Below are positions 18,997 through 27,647 of a DNA stretch of 64,000 bases, one piece after another (within the stretch, counting starts at the first letter, position 1; each line of letters starts with the position of its first letter). The position numbers and the translations under genes were made by a program. Under the pieces are notes generated by a model. It saw only the letters and a list, made by a program, of their open reading frames with translations. It had not been told where the DNA came from and made no database searches. Source of the stretch: Campylobacteraceae bacterium (GTDB lineage: Bacteria > Campylobacterota > Campylobacteria > Campylobacterales > Arcobacteraceae); NCBI GenBank assembly GCA_013373175.1, contig JABXII010000016.1, forward strand, positions 164,046 to 228,045, read 5' to 3'.

Positions 18997-19638
18997 ATGA
19001 TTATAACTACAGTTTACTTAGAGAGTGGTCAGTTTAAGGTGATAGAAAAGTTCAAAGTTAAAATTAATTACGAAATTTATAATGTTATATGGAAGAAAAA
19101 AGTATCTAATAAACACGTTTATTTAAGACTTAAAGATAAAAATCTACTAGAAATCTCATCAAATAAATATTTTTCAAAATTAGAAGCAGTTGATTTAATA
19201 AATAGACAAAAAGAGTGGATAGTAAGTAGAAGAGAAGTTTTTTTACGAAAAGAAAAGAATAAAGATAGTTATTTATTGTTTGGGAAAAGATATCCTTTTG
19301 AAAATATTGAACAAAAAGATTTAGATAAGTTATATAAAGAAAAAGCAAAAGAGATAATTCCAAAACTTGTAGAAGAGTTTGCCAATAAAATGAGTCTTCA
19401 TCCAACTTCAATAAAATATAGAAAAAATAAAAGAACTTGGGGTTCATGCAATCATAAAAATGGTTTAAATTTTAATATTTTACTCATACAATTTCCCCTT
19501 GAAGTAATTGAGTATGTAGTAATACATGAGTTAGCTCATATAAAACATAAAAATCATTCGAAAGCTTTTTGGGGTTTAGTTTATAGATATTGCAATGATT
19601 ATAAACAAAGAGAAAAACTTCTTAAGAGCTTTTTATAA
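18997..19638 (+). CDS. ygjP: YgjP-like zinc metallopeptidase (DUF45/SprT-like)
   Basis: A 213-residue protein with the zinc site VIHELAHIKHKNHSKAFW, that is HExxH plus a further His, near residues 170-190. It also has the family block KYRKNKRTWGSCNHKNGLNFN. A protease or hydrolase activity is assumed for the family but the substrate is unknown. It starts 30 bases from the divergent aspC gene and overlaps the 3' end of the convergent DUF721 gene by 17 bases. Confidence 0.88.
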   Translation: MIITTVYLESGQFKVIEKFKVKINYEIYNVIWKKKVSNKHVYLRLKDKNLLEISSNKYFSKLEAVDLINRQKEWIVSRREVFLRKEKNKDSYLLFGKRYPFENIEQKDLDKLYKEKAKEIIPKLVEEFANKMSLHPTSIKYRKNKRTWGSCNHKNGLNFNILLIQFPLEVIEYVVIHELAHIKHKNHSKAFWGLVYRYCNDYKQREKLLKSFL

Positions 19639-20038
19639 TAGCTCTTATCTCTTCTACTTTTGCTCGTAATTTTTCATCGGTAATGTAGTTTGTAAAAATA
19701 CCATGAGAACGCTCTTTAAAAAAAGGTTTTTCTGTATTTATAACTTCTTTTTTTTCTCTTTTATTTGTAACGAAAAATTTTAATTGAGTTACTTCAATAA
19801 GAGGATATTTTTTTAATAGTGTATTTATTAATTCTTTGTTATACTCAAATTCCATTTTATAAACAGGATGGGTTAACACAAAATACAAGATATCAGCTTT
19901 TATATAAGCAAATTTAACGCCTTTTTTTAAACTTGGCGGTAATAAATCAATAAAATCTTGAATTGTTTTTTGTGTATTAATCTTTCTGAATTCAGGACTT
20001 TTCTTAAGATGACTAAGTATTTCGTTAATTTTTTTCAT
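19622..20038 (-). CDS. DUF721 (DciA-like) protein
   Basis: A 138-residue protein with the pattern of the DUF721 group: an N-terminal helix (MKKINEILSHLKKSPEFRK), then LLPPSLKKGVKFAYIKADIL and strand-helix segments YFVLTHPVYKMEFEYNKELI and LIEVTQLKFFV. DciA members load the replicative helicase where DnaC is absent; whether this one does is unproven. Its 3' end overlaps ygjP and its 5' end overlaps, on the other strand, the small lipoprotein gene before nadB. Confidence 0.6.
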   Translation of the reverse strand: MKKINEILSHLKKSPEFRKINTQKTIQDFIDLLPPSLKKGVKFAYIKADILYFVLTHPVYKMEFEYNKELINTLLKKYPLIEVTQLKFFVTNKREKKEVINTEKPFFKERSHGIFTNYITDEKLRAKVEEIRAIIKSS

Positions 20039-20137
20039 ACGCTTATTATAGCAGGAGTTTTATTATCTTTTAGTGGGTGTGGGTACAAAGCACCTCCAAC
20101 TTATGTTGAAGACAATAAACAAGAAGTATCAAAGTAA
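20009..20137 (+). CDS. Small LptM-like lipoprotein
   Basis: A 42-residue precursor. It has a short hydrophobic leader (NFFHTLIIAGVLLSFSGC) with lipobox SFSG-C, and a mature peptide starting CGYKAPPTYVED. LptM/YifL lipoproteins, which help the LPS translocon LptD fold, show the same short form with CG-x-K-x-P after the lipid-bearing Cys. The stop codon overlaps the nadB start (TAATG), so the two are coupled. The first ten codons overlap the start of the DUF721 gene on the other strand, an unusual head-to-head arrangement that automated callers tend to miss. Confidence 0.65.
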   Translation: MTKYFVNFFHTLIIAGVLLSFSGCGYKAPPTYVEDNKQEVSK

Positions 20138-21585
20138 TGGTTTATGACTATATTATTATAGGAACAGGAGTTGCAGGATTAAACGCTGCAAGACTGATTC
20201 CCAAAGACAAAAAAGTTTTAGTACTTTGTAAAAAATCCCCTTGGAACTGCAATACCTTTTGGGCTCAAGGTGGAGTTGCTACTGCTGTCGATAAAGATGA
20301 TATAGAACCACATATAAAAGATACTCTTACAGCAGGTGTTAATCAAAACAGTAAAGAAGCCGTTAGGGTTTTAAGTGAAAATTCAAGGGCTTGTATTGAT
20401 GACTTAATCAATGCAGGATTACAATTTGATTTAAACGACAATGGGGAATTAGCTTTTACAAAAGAAGCAGCTCACAGTAGAAACAGAATCTTACATGCTG
20501 ATGGTGATGCCACAGGAAGAATGGTTCATCTATTTTTACTTTCAACTTGTGACCATGAAATGAGAACAAATGTTGTAGTAAATGATTTACTTATTCAAGA
20601 TGATGTTTGTTATGGAGTTCAATTTTTCACCAATGAAACAGACCAAGAAATAGTTTATGCTCACAATACTATCATTGCAAGTGGTGGTGTTGGTTCAATA
20701 TATAAATACCACACAAATTCAACTGCAATTGCAGGAGAAATTCAGGGGTTATGTGTTGAAAAAGGTCTTAAACTAAAAGATATGGAAATGATGCAATTTC
20801 ATCCAACAGTAGTAAAAGGAACTCACTTTGCTAGAAAACCACTTTTAAGTGAAGCATTAAGAGGTGAGGGTGCTCATATTGTAGATGAAGAAGATAGAAG
20901 GTTTTTATTTGATTACCATAAGGATGGAGAATTGGCTCCAAGAGATGTTGTAAGTAGGTCAATTTTTGATTATCACAAAAAAACAAACTCTTCTATATAT
21001 TTATCATTTGATAAATTTGAAAAAAACTTTTTTAAAAAAAGATTTCCAAATATCTATTCAAACCTAAAAGATTTAGGTTTTGAACTTCCTTTTGAGAAAG
21101 TTCCTATTTCTCCAGCTTTCCATTATTCAATGGGTGGAATTGAAACAGATATAAATGCAAAAGTTCTAGGAATGAAAAACTTATATGCAGTTGGTGAAGC
21201 AGCTTGCAATGGTATTCATGGAGCAAATAGGCTTGCGTCAAACTCTTTACTTGAAGGAATTGTATTTTCTCAAATCGCAGTTGAAATAAGTTTAAAAGAG
21301 AAGTTTGAAATAAATAAAAACTCTTATACAAAAGAGATAAAAAAATATACTAGAAATAAAGAAATAGATAAGAAAATAAAAAACTCTTTAAGAAAGCTAA
21401 TGTGGGAAAATGCTGCAATAGTTAGAGATAGAGAAGCATTGAAAAGTACACTTGAAAAAATAGACAAATTTTTGGAAGAAAATGTAGGAAGACTGCTATA
21501 TTTAAGACTACTTACGGCAAAATCTATTTTAAAAGCTGCAATTGAAAGACAAGTATCAATTGGAGCTCATTTCATTAAGGAGTAA
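20137..21585 (+). CDS. nadB: L-aspartate oxidase
   Basis: A 482-residue flavoprotein that oxidises aspartate to iminoaspartate, the first step of NAD synthesis. The FAD-binding motif is at the start (YIIIGTGVAGLNAARL). Active-site stretches include FWAQGGVATAV, MQFHPT and APRDVVSRSI, with the C-terminal flavin contact GEAACNGIHGANRLASNSLL. The length is slightly below that of enterobacterial NadB. It is coupled to the small lipoprotein gene and followed after 2 bases by nhaD. Confidence 0.95.
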   Translation: MVYDYIIIGTGVAGLNAARLIPKDKKVLVLCKKSPWNCNTFWAQGGVATAVDKDDIEPHIKDTLTAGVNQNSKEAVRVLSENSRACIDDLINAGLQFDLNDNGELAFTKEAAHSRNRILHADGDATGRMVHLFLLSTCDHEMRTNVVVNDLLIQDDVCYGVQFFTNETDQEIVYAHNTIIASGGVGSIYKYHTNSTAIAGEIQGLCVEKGLKLKDMEMMQFHPTVVKGTHFARKPLLSEALRGEGAHIVDEEDRRFLFDYHKDGELAPRDVVSRSIFDYHKKTNSSIYLSFDKFEKNFFKKRFPNIYSNLKDLGFELPFEKVPISPAFHYSMGGIETDINAKVLGMKNLYAVGEAACNGIHGANRLASNSLLEGIVFSQIAVEISLKEKFEINKNSYTKEIKKYTRNKEIDKKIKNSLRKLMWENAAIVRDREALKSTLEKIDKFLEENVGRLLYLRLLTAKSILKAAIERQVSIGAHFIKE

Positions 21586-21587
21586 CG

Positions 21588-22982
21588 ATGTTGAAACTGT
21601 TGATGGTTTTAGTTCTATCATCTATTACATTATTTGCTGCAAGTGGTCCTTCGGGAACAGGAGCAGTTGCACCTGATCTAACTATGACATGGGTTGGATT
21701 TGCGTGTTTATTTATTTTTGTTGTTGGTTATTATTTTGTAGCAGCTGAAGAAAAGTATGAAATTGACAAAGCGAAACCTGCTTTATTTATAGGTACTTTT
21801 ATGTTTATGTTAGTTGCTTTATATTATGCGTTAAACGGTCTTGATTTAGGTCTTGTACACATAGAAGCTCAACATTTAATCTTAGAAATCGCAGGGATTT
21901 TCTTCTTCTTATTTGTTGCAATGACTTATATTGAGTCATTAATTCATATGGGAGTTTTCGATAGATTAAAATATAATCTTGTTTCTAAAGGTTATAGTTA
22001 TAAAAAAATGTTCTGGGTAACTGGTTTTATTGCATTCTTCTTATCTCCAATAGCAGATAACTTAACTACTGCACTAATCCTTTCTACAGTATTAATCACA
22101 ATTGAAAAGACAAGAAAAGACTTCTTAGTTCCAGGTGCTATTAATATCGTTGTTGCTGCAAATGCTGGTGGTGCTTGGTCGCCATTTGGTGATATTACTA
22201 CACTTATGGCTTGGACTGCTGGAAAAGGTGCTTTCTCAGACTTCTTATTCTTATTCCCAGCTTCAGTAAGTGGTTATTTAATCACAGCTTATTTATTATC
22301 TAAATTTGTTCCTGATGATAAACCTGAATTTGATGTATCTAAAGAGAAAAAACCAGAAATGGCTGAAGGTGCTAAAGCAGTAATGGGACTTGGTGTATTC
22401 ACAATCTTTTGTGCTGTAATGTCTCACCAAGTATTACATTTACCTGCAATGTGGGGTATGATGTTCGGTCTTTCTTTACTAAAAGTTTACTCTTATGGTT
22501 TAAAAAGAAAATATGGAACTGATCATTTCAACATTTTTCACTCTATGGCTAAAATTGAAAACAATACATTAATGTTCTTCTTTGGTATTTTAGCAGCAGT
22601 TGGTGCTTTATACTTTATTGGATGGTTAGGTTTAGCAGTTGTTGTTTACCAACCAGATGTATTAGGTCCAACTTGGTCAAATATCGGTGTAGGTTTCTTA
22701 TCAGCTATCGTTGATAACGTACCAGTTATGTCTGCAGTATTAAAAGCTAACCCTGAAATGGGACTTGACCAATGGATGCTTGTAACTCTTACAGCAGGTG
22801 TTGGTGGTTCTATGATTTCATTTGGTTCAGCAGCTGGTGTTGGTGTAATGGGTAAATTACATGGAATTTATACTTTCGGTTCACACATGAAATTAGCGTG
22901 GACAATTGTAATTGGATATTTTGTATCTGTTGCAGTTTGGTTCTTACAATACGAAATGCTAGGTTTCTATCACATCGGGTAA
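21588..22982 (+). CDS. nhaD: NhaD-type sodium/proton antiporter
   Basis: A 464-residue inner-membrane protein of the ion transporter (ArsB/NhaD) superfamily with about 12 membrane helices. A leader-like first helix (LLMVLVLSSITLFAASG) precedes it. The conserved NhaD blocks FLSPIADNLTTALILSTVLI and AIVDNVPVMSAVLKANPEMG carry the Asp and Asn residues of the ion path. It exports Na+ in exchange for H+ and suggests life in salt water. Codon use is notably regular and high-expression-like. A hairpin terminator follows. Confidence 0.92.
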   Translation: MLKLLMVLVLSSITLFAASGPSGTGAVAPDLTMTWVGFACLFIFVVGYYFVAAEEKYEIDKAKPALFIGTFMFMLVALYYALNGLDLGLVHIEAQHLILEIAGIFFFLFVAMTYIESLIHMGVFDRLKYNLVSKGYSYKKMFWVTGFIAFFLSPIADNLTTALILSTVLITIEKTRKDFLVPGAINIVVAANAGGAWSPFGDITTLMAWTAGKGAFSDFLFLFPASVSGYLITAYLLSKFVPDDKPEFDVSKEKKPEMAEGAKAVMGLGVFTIFCAVMSHQVLHLPAMWGMMFGLSLLKVYSYGLKRKYGTDHFNIFHSMAKIENNTLMFFFGILAAVGALYFIGWLGLAVVVYQPDVLGPTWSNIGVGFLSAIVDNVPVMSAVLKANPEMGLDQWMLVTLTAGVGGSMISFGSAAGVGVMGKLHGIYTFGSHMKLAWTIVIGYFVSVAVWFLQYEMLGFYHIG

Positions 22983-22998
22983 TTACCAAATATTATTG

Positions 22999-23021
22999 TG
23001 TGAAGGTTTTTCCTTCATACA
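22999..23021 (+). terminator. Hairpin terminator after nhaD
   Basis: A 9-bp stem (22999-23007 with 23013-23021, one G-U pair) and a 5-T loop, 17 bases after the nhaD stop. T-rich sequence follows after a short interval. Confidence 0.65.
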
Positions 23022-23114
23022 GTATTCTCTTTATTTTTTTCTCTTCTATTAATCAATTTTAAATCCCACTTCAGATATAATCGCGCATACTTTAAAAACA
23101 AAGGAATCTGTTTA

Positions 23115-24650
23115 ATGAAACATGTACCAATAGTTGTATTAGATTTTGGTAGTCAATATACACAAATTATTGCAAGAAAACTTAGAGAAGCGGGTGTTTA
23201 TTCTGAAATTGTACCTTTCAATGAAAGAATTGAAGATATTCTAGCAAGAACACCAAGAGGAATTATTCTTTCAGGTGGGCCAGCTTCAGTTTATGCAAGT
23301 GATGCATATCACCCAGATGAAGAGATTTTTAACTTAGGACTTCCTATTTTAGGAATCTGTTATGGTATGCAGCTTATTTCTCAATTCTTTGGTGGAAGTG
23401 TAATTCCAGCTGACCATCATGAATATGGAAAAGCAAAATTAACTTTTGAAAACCCAAGTGATATTTTCAAAGATACTACTGATGGACAAACTGTATGGAT
23501 GTCACATGGTGATAAAGTTGACCAATTACCTACTGGATTTGAAGTTATTGGTACAAGTGAAAACTCTCCATTTGCAGCAATTGCAAATATGGAAGAAAGA
23601 GTTTATGCATTCCAATTCCACCCAGAAGTTTATCATTCACAAGAGGGTGCAAAAATCCTTAAAAACTTCGCAAAACATATTTGTGGTTGTGAATCAACTT
23701 GGAATATGGGTTCATTTGCAAAAGAGCAAATTAAAAAAATCCAAGATACTGTAGGAAATAAAAAAGTTCTTTGTGGTGTATCAGGAGGAGTTGATTCTTC
23801 TGTTGTTGCAACACTTTTAGCTGAAGCAATTGGTGACCAACTAGTTCCTGTATTTGTTGATAATGGATTATTAAGAGCAAATGAAAGAGAACAAGTTGAA
23901 GCTATGTTTAAAGCAAGAGGAGTTGACTTAATTACTGTTGACGCTTCTGAAGAATTCCTTTCAAAATTAGCAGGTGTTACAGACCCTGAAACAAAAAGAA
24001 AAGTTATCGGTGAAACTTTCATCAAAGTATTTGATGAAGAAGCTAAAAAACACGATGGAATTGAGTTCTTAGCACAAGGTACACTTTATACAGATGTTAT
24101 TGAATCTGTTTCTGTAAAAGGACCTTCTAAAACTATCAAATCTCATCACAATGTAGGTGGATTACCTGATTGGATGACTTTTGAACTTATTGAGCCATTA
24201 AGAGAAATCTTTAAAGATGAAGTAAGAGCATTAGGATTAGAGCTTGGGTTACCAAAAGATATGATTGGAAGACATCCTTTCCCTGGACCAGGACTTGCTA
24301 TTAGAGTTATGGGTGATGTAAATAAACCTGATTTAGAATTACTACGAAAAGCGGATACTATCATGTTAGATGTATTGCATGCAACAGGTTACTATGATAA
24401 AACTTGGCAAGCATTTACAGTACTTTTAAATGTAAAATCTGTAGGTGTTATGGGTGATAATAGAACTTATGATAACACTGTATGTGTTAGAATAGTAGAA
24501 GCTACTGATGGTATGACTGCTACATTTGCACATATTCCACATGATATTTTAGAAACTATTTCTAGAAGAATTATCAATGAAGTTGATGGGATTAATAGAG
24601 TTGTTTATGATATCTCTTCTAAACCTCCTGCAACTATTGAGTGGGAATAA
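23115..24650 (+). CDS. guaA: GMP synthase (glutamine-hydrolysing)
   Basis: A 511-residue cytoplasmic enzyme that converts XMP to GMP with ATP and glutamine. The N-terminal class I amidotransferase has the Cys in [12 protein letters not shown] and the His-Glu pair in FQFHPEVYH. The ATP-pyrophosphatase domain has the P-loop [10 protein letters not shown], and the C-terminal dimerisation domain ends in the usual [18 protein letters not shown]-type -10 box lies near 23077. It is followed by a strong terminator, so it is probably transcribed alone. Confidence 0.97.
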   Translation: MKHVPIVVLDFGSQYTQIIARKLREAGVYSEIVPFNERIEDILARTPRGIILSGGPASVYASDAYHPDEEIFNLGLPILGICYGMQLISQFFGGSVIPADHHEYGKAKLTFENPSDIFKDTTDGQTVWMSHGDKVDQLPTGFEVIGTSENSPFAAIANMEERVYAFQFHPEVYHSQEGAKILKNFAKHICGCESTWNMGSFAKEQIKKIQDTVGNKKVLCGVSGGVDSSVVATLLAEAIGDQLVPVFVDNGLLRANEREQVEAMFKARGVDLITVDASEEFLSKLAGVTDPETKRKVIGETFIKVFDEEAKKHDGIEFLAQGTLYTDVIESVSVKGPSKTIKSHHNVGGLPDWMTFELIEPLREIFKDEVRALGLELGLPKDMIGRHPFPGPGLAIRVMGDVNKPDLELLRKADTIMLDVLHATGYYDKTWQAFTVLLNVKSVGVMGDNRTYDNTVCVRIVEATDGMTATFAHIPHDILETISRRIINEVDGINRVVYDISSKPPATIEWE

Positions 24651-24679
24651 AAGCTTATCTTTTAAGCAATTTCTATTTT

Positions 24680-24706
24680 AAATGACCGAATTTCTTTCGG
24701 TCATTT
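24680..24706 (+). terminator. Rho-independent terminator after guaA
   Basis: A perfect 11-bp stem (24680-24690 with 24696-24706) and a 5-base loop, 29 bases after the guaA stop and ending in TTT. Confidence 0.85.
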
Positions 24707-24879
24707 ACCTTTTGTAAACTCTCTCAGAAATTCAACCCTTTTTATTGAAGCCTACTTAATATAAAAGCTTTTCTTGTTCAATTTGACTTTTTTCGATGTT
24801 TTTTCAAATTTAATTATTTTGTGACACAAACTGTAACGCTATACTGTTATAATAGTAATTATCTAATTTGGAGTTATTA

Positions 24880-25233
24880 ATGAAACTAAATTTATCAAAA
24901 AAACAAATAATATTTGCATTATTATACTCATCACTTTTACCTATATTTTTTTATAATGACATGCAAATAAGTATAAATAATGTAGATTTTTTAGGTATAT
25001 CAGAGTATTCAAGGTTTATAACATCTTGTTTTGCAATATTAACTTTACCTTTTTTAATTATTCCATTTAGTATTGTTTTTATAATGCCATCATTTATATT
25101 TGAAACAGTATTTATTCAACTTTTTATATTTATTTGTATTCTTATTCAAGTAATAGTAGTTATTCATTTTATTAATAAAAGAGAAAAAAAGCAACAACAC
25201 TATTTTTCTAAACGTAAAAAAGAAAAGGAATAG
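24880..25233 (+). CDS. Small hypothetical membrane protein
   Basis: A 117-residue protein counted from the ATG at 24880, ten bases after a GGAG site. A TATAAT box at about 24848 is the likely promoter. It has two or three hydrophobic stretches (IIFALLYSSLLPIFFYND, ITSCFAILTLPFLIIPFSIV, LFIFICILIQVIVVIHFI) and a basic tail (KREKKQQHYFSKRKKEKE). No family is recognised. It ends 3 bases from the truncated integron integrase fragment on the other strand, so the event that removed most of the integrase ended here; this gene may have been brought in by it. Confidence 0.65.
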   Translation: MKLNLSKKQIIFALLYSSLLPIFFYNDMQISINNVDFLGISEYSRFITSCFAILTLPFLIIPFSIVFIMPSFIFETVFIQLFIFICILIQVIVVIHFINKREKKQQHYFSKRKKEKE

Positions 25234-25236
25234 AGG

Positions 25237-25335
25237 CTATTCTTTTTTTGTTAATATATAAACATTTTCTGTTTTTATACTGTAGTGTTTAAATCGTATT
25301 TTATCCCTCATTATATCAAGTAGTTTTTTACCCAT
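25237..25335 (-). pseudogene. intI: Truncated integron integrase (IntI) N-terminus
   Basis: A 32-codon ORF reading MGKKLLDIMRDKIRFKHYSI then KTENVYILTKKE and a stop. This matches the start of integron integrases, which read LLDQVRxxIRxKHYSxRTExxYVxW at the same place; the HYS and TE positions are invariant in that family. It departs from the family after VY and stops, and the catalytic domain is absent from the window. It is on the minus strand and reads away from the cassette array that starts 250 bases further on, exactly the layout of an integron. The identification is by motif and position, and is strong for so short a piece. Confidence 0.8.
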
Positions 25336-25612
25336 AATATTTCCTAAACTATAAAATGTTATTTAAAGTTAAATTTTTCACTTTTAACATACATTATGTA
25401 TATTAAAGTTCTAAATATCAACATAAAATAAACATAAAAATTATAACTTATAATAAAAATATATAGAAAAATATTGCATTTTATAATACTTTTTCTATAA
25501 ACATGTATAAAATAAGCTTTTTAATAAATATATAATAAATAAATGGATTTAAGTACTTTATTTATATAATGTATATTCAATAAATAGTTAGCACATATTA
25601 AAGGGCTTAAAT
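25336..25612. other. Candidate attI / integron platform region
   Basis: The 277 AT-rich bases between the intI fragment and the first cassette gene. It contains a 13-base palindrome (25389-25401) upstream of intI and an inverted repeat with arms 25535-25543 and 25557-25565. A GTTAGCA at 25587-25593 matches the GTTRRRY recombination core. The first cassette would begin at this core, 25 bases before the ATG of the ClbS-like gene. The integrase-binding boxes of attI are not defined well enough to be read by eye. Confidence 0.5.
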
Positions 25613-26152
25613 ATGGCAAGACCAAAAACAAAAGAAGAACTAATAGAAGCCGCAGGCGTTAATTTTGATAAGCTTTGGAAATTAATTGATTCTATGTCTG
25701 AAAAGGTATTAAATACTGAATTTGATTTTTCAGACGATTTGAAAAAGAAAGAAGCTCACTGGAAACGCGATAAAAATCTTAGAGATGTATTGATTCATCT
25801 TTACGAATGGCACCAATTACTTTTGAATTGGATAAAATCTAATATAGATGGAAATAAAATAGATTTTCTTCCTGAACCATATACATGGAAAACGTATGCT
25901 GAAATGAACATTGAATTTTGGGGAAAACACCAAAATACAAAGATTGAAGATGCTAGGAAAATGCTTAAAGAAAGTCATGAAAATGTATTGTTTTTAATAC
26001 AAACTTTTTCAAATGAAGAACTTTTTTCCAAACAATATTTTGACTGGATAGGTACAACTTCTCTAGGTAGTTATTGTGTATCAGCTTTATCTAGCCATTA
26101 TGATTGGGCTATAAAAAAATTACGAGCACATATGAAAAAAGTATCTAAATAA
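25613..26152 (+). CDS. ClbS/DfsB-family four-helix-bundle protein (cassette 1)
   Basis: A 179-residue protein of the DUF1706 (ClbS/DfsB) family, recognised from the start MARPKTKEELIEAAGVNFDK and the blocks RDVLIHLYEWHQLLLNWI and SLGSYCVSALSSHYDWAIK. ClbS protects cells from the genotoxin colibactin; most family members have no tested role. This family is common in integron cassettes. The gene fills one cassette between the core at 25587 and the attC site at 26164, with an AAAGGG ribosome site 7 bases upstream of the ATG. Confidence 0.85.
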   Translation: MARPKTKEELIEAAGVNFDKLWKLIDSMSEKVLNTEFDFSDDLKKKEAHWKRDKNLRDVLIHLYEWHQLLLNWIKSNIDGNKIDFLPEPYTWKTYAEMNIEFWGKHQNTKIEDARKMLKESHENVLFLIQTFSNEELFSKQYFDWIGTTSLGSYCVSALSSHYDWAIKKLRAHMKKVSK

Positions 26153-26163
26153 TATTTATATGT

Positions 26164-26231
26164 GCTAACAAATCATTGGAGCCAATAAATTATCCTGCGG
26201 GCAATTCATCGGCTCATTTTAAACGTTAACT
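26164..26231 (+). other. attC recombination site 1
   Basis: Follows the ClbS-like gene by 11 bases. The outer boxes are gctaac (26164-26169) and the complementary gttaac (26225-26230). The inner boxes are gagcc and ggctc, and the flanking spacer bases can also pair. Boxes in this order, with imperfect pairing between them, give the folded attC hairpin used by integron integrases. It is similar over its whole length to the site at 27565, including the same centre cctgcgggcaatt. Confidence 0.82.
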
Positions 26232-26246
26232 TAAAGGAAAATATCT

Positions 26247-27569
26247 ATGGCAACTACAGGAAAACTTATAACTACAGATTCTTCAAAGCTAGAACTTATT
26301 TCAAAAGAAGAAGCTGCTCTAGTTTCAAAAGAAATCATTAATGTTCGTGAAGAAATTCGTGACTGTCCTTATCTAGAGGAGGCATTAAAAGTTTTACCAG
26401 TAAAAGGCTATAGAAGTGCGATAGGTTCATACTGGAACGCTGTTGTTGATGACATTAGGCAGAAAATCATGCATCGTAGTTTAGATTTATTTAATAAAGA
26501 AATAAACCCTAAGAAAAAAATAGAGCGATATGAAGATTTTCAAGACTATATAATCGATAATGATCTAATTGATGGAGCATACAAGATAGGTGTTCTCAGT
26601 TGGGAAGGTCGAAAGCTGATGCATCAAGCTCGTGAAACAAGGAATATGTTTCATGGTCATCCAAAGAGTTCAGATCCTGGGTTACTTAAGGTTTTAAATC
26701 TGATTTCTGATTGCAATAAATATGTATTGTCGCAAGAGTATCCACCTTCAATTATTGATATTTCTACTTATCTTGCTCAAATGGATTCTCCAGATTTTTC
26801 AAGAAATGAAATTGCCGTAGATCAAGCATTCACAGATCTTCCCTCGGTATACAAAACTGAACTTTCTAATAGATTTTATACAACTTATATAAGTGATAGT
26901 ATTTCCAGCGATTTGCGTGGTAATATAGAGTTTTGTGCTCCTATTTTATGGTCATCGCTGACCAAGGATGACAAAAAACAAATTGGCAAAAGGTTTGATA
27001 AAGAAGTAGTTAATGGAGATCAAAAGAAAATTGATAAAGCTTTTAAATTTATAAAACTTGTTAAGGGAATGATGTATGTCAATTCTGCCACACGAAAGGT
27101 GATAGTTGAGCCATTAATTAATGAATTATATGATTCACTCGATGATTGGGACAAAGAGTCTAACCTAGTAAAGAAGATTTTGCCTCTTTCGCGCTTTATT
27201 CCAGATGATTTAATGCAAAAATTTGTCATTGCCATAACACGAACATATGTAGGTTATAAAGGCAGTAGTTACCAATGGTCACGAAAAGATTTTTATTCAA
27301 ATGGAGCGGCACCACGTATCAAAAAAATGTTTCAGTCTTTTGATTCTATAGGAATTGATCTTTTCGTAAATGTAGTTAAAACTGACCTTATTTTGCGTAG
27401 ACGAATCAAAGAAGAGGGACAACTCGACCGATTGCGAATTCTAGGTAATATACTATTTGAAAATGAAATTGCCTCACCAGAATCTGAAAGATTTTTAGAA
27501 GAATTATGCGATGAAGAAAAAACCGAAGAATTTTTCACTAAAACTCTTCCAAAACTCAAAAAAAGTTAA
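26247..27569 (+). CDS. Unidentified 440-residue cassette protein with HEPN-like motif (cassette 2)
   Basis: A mostly helical cytoplasmic protein without signal or membrane segments. Near residues 125-135 it reads KLMHQARETRNMFHGHPKS. An Arg-Asn followed after a few residues by His, at the end of a helix and after a region predicted helical, is the pattern of the RNase active site in HEPN proteins. HEPN ribonucleases are common in abortive-infection and toxin systems. The C-terminal half (SLTKDDKKQIGKRFDKEV, then helical stretches) is not recognised. The stop codon lies inside the left box of the next attC site, which is typical of a cassette gene. The RNase role is a hypothesis. Confidence 0.6.
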   Translation: MATTGKLITTDSSKLELISKEEAALVSKEIINVREEIRDCPYLEEALKVLPVKGYRSAIGSYWNAVVDDIRQKIMHRSLDLFNKEINPKKKIERYEDFQDYIIDNDLIDGAYKIGVLSWEGRKLMHQARETRNMFHGHPKSSDPGLLKVLNLISDCNKYVLSQEYPPSIIDISTYLAQMDSPDFSRNEIAVDQAFTDLPSVYKTELSNRFYTTYISDSISSDLRGNIEFCAPILWSSLTKDDKKQIGKRFDKEVVNGDQKKIDKAFKFIKLVKGMMYVNSATRKVIVEPLINELYDSLDDWDKESNLVKKILPLSRFIPDDLMQKFVIAITRTYVGYKGSSYQWSRKDFYSNGAAPRIKKMFQSFDSIGIDLFVNVVKTDLILRRRIKEEGQLDRLRILGNILFENEIASPESERFLEELCDEEKTEEFFTKTLPKLKKS

Positions 27570-27631
27570 CAAATCAGTGGAGCCAATAAAGTACCTGCGG
27601 GCAATTTATTAGCTCATTTCAAACGTTATAT
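27565..27631 (+). other. attC recombination site 2
   Basis: The outer boxes are gttaac (27565-27570, overlapping the stop of the cassette 2 gene) and gttata (27625-27630). The inner boxes gagcc and agctc still pair at most positions. The spacer aaatcagtggagccaataaa and the centre cctgcgggcaattt are nearly the same as in site 1, showing that the two sites share an origin, as within one chromosomal integron. Confidence 0.8.
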
Positions 27632-27647
27632 CAAATAAGGAATCTAA

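Noticed and set aside
23633..24025. 130-codon minus-strand ORF
   Set aside because: It lies wholly antisense to guaA, whose motifs are intact on the plus strand.
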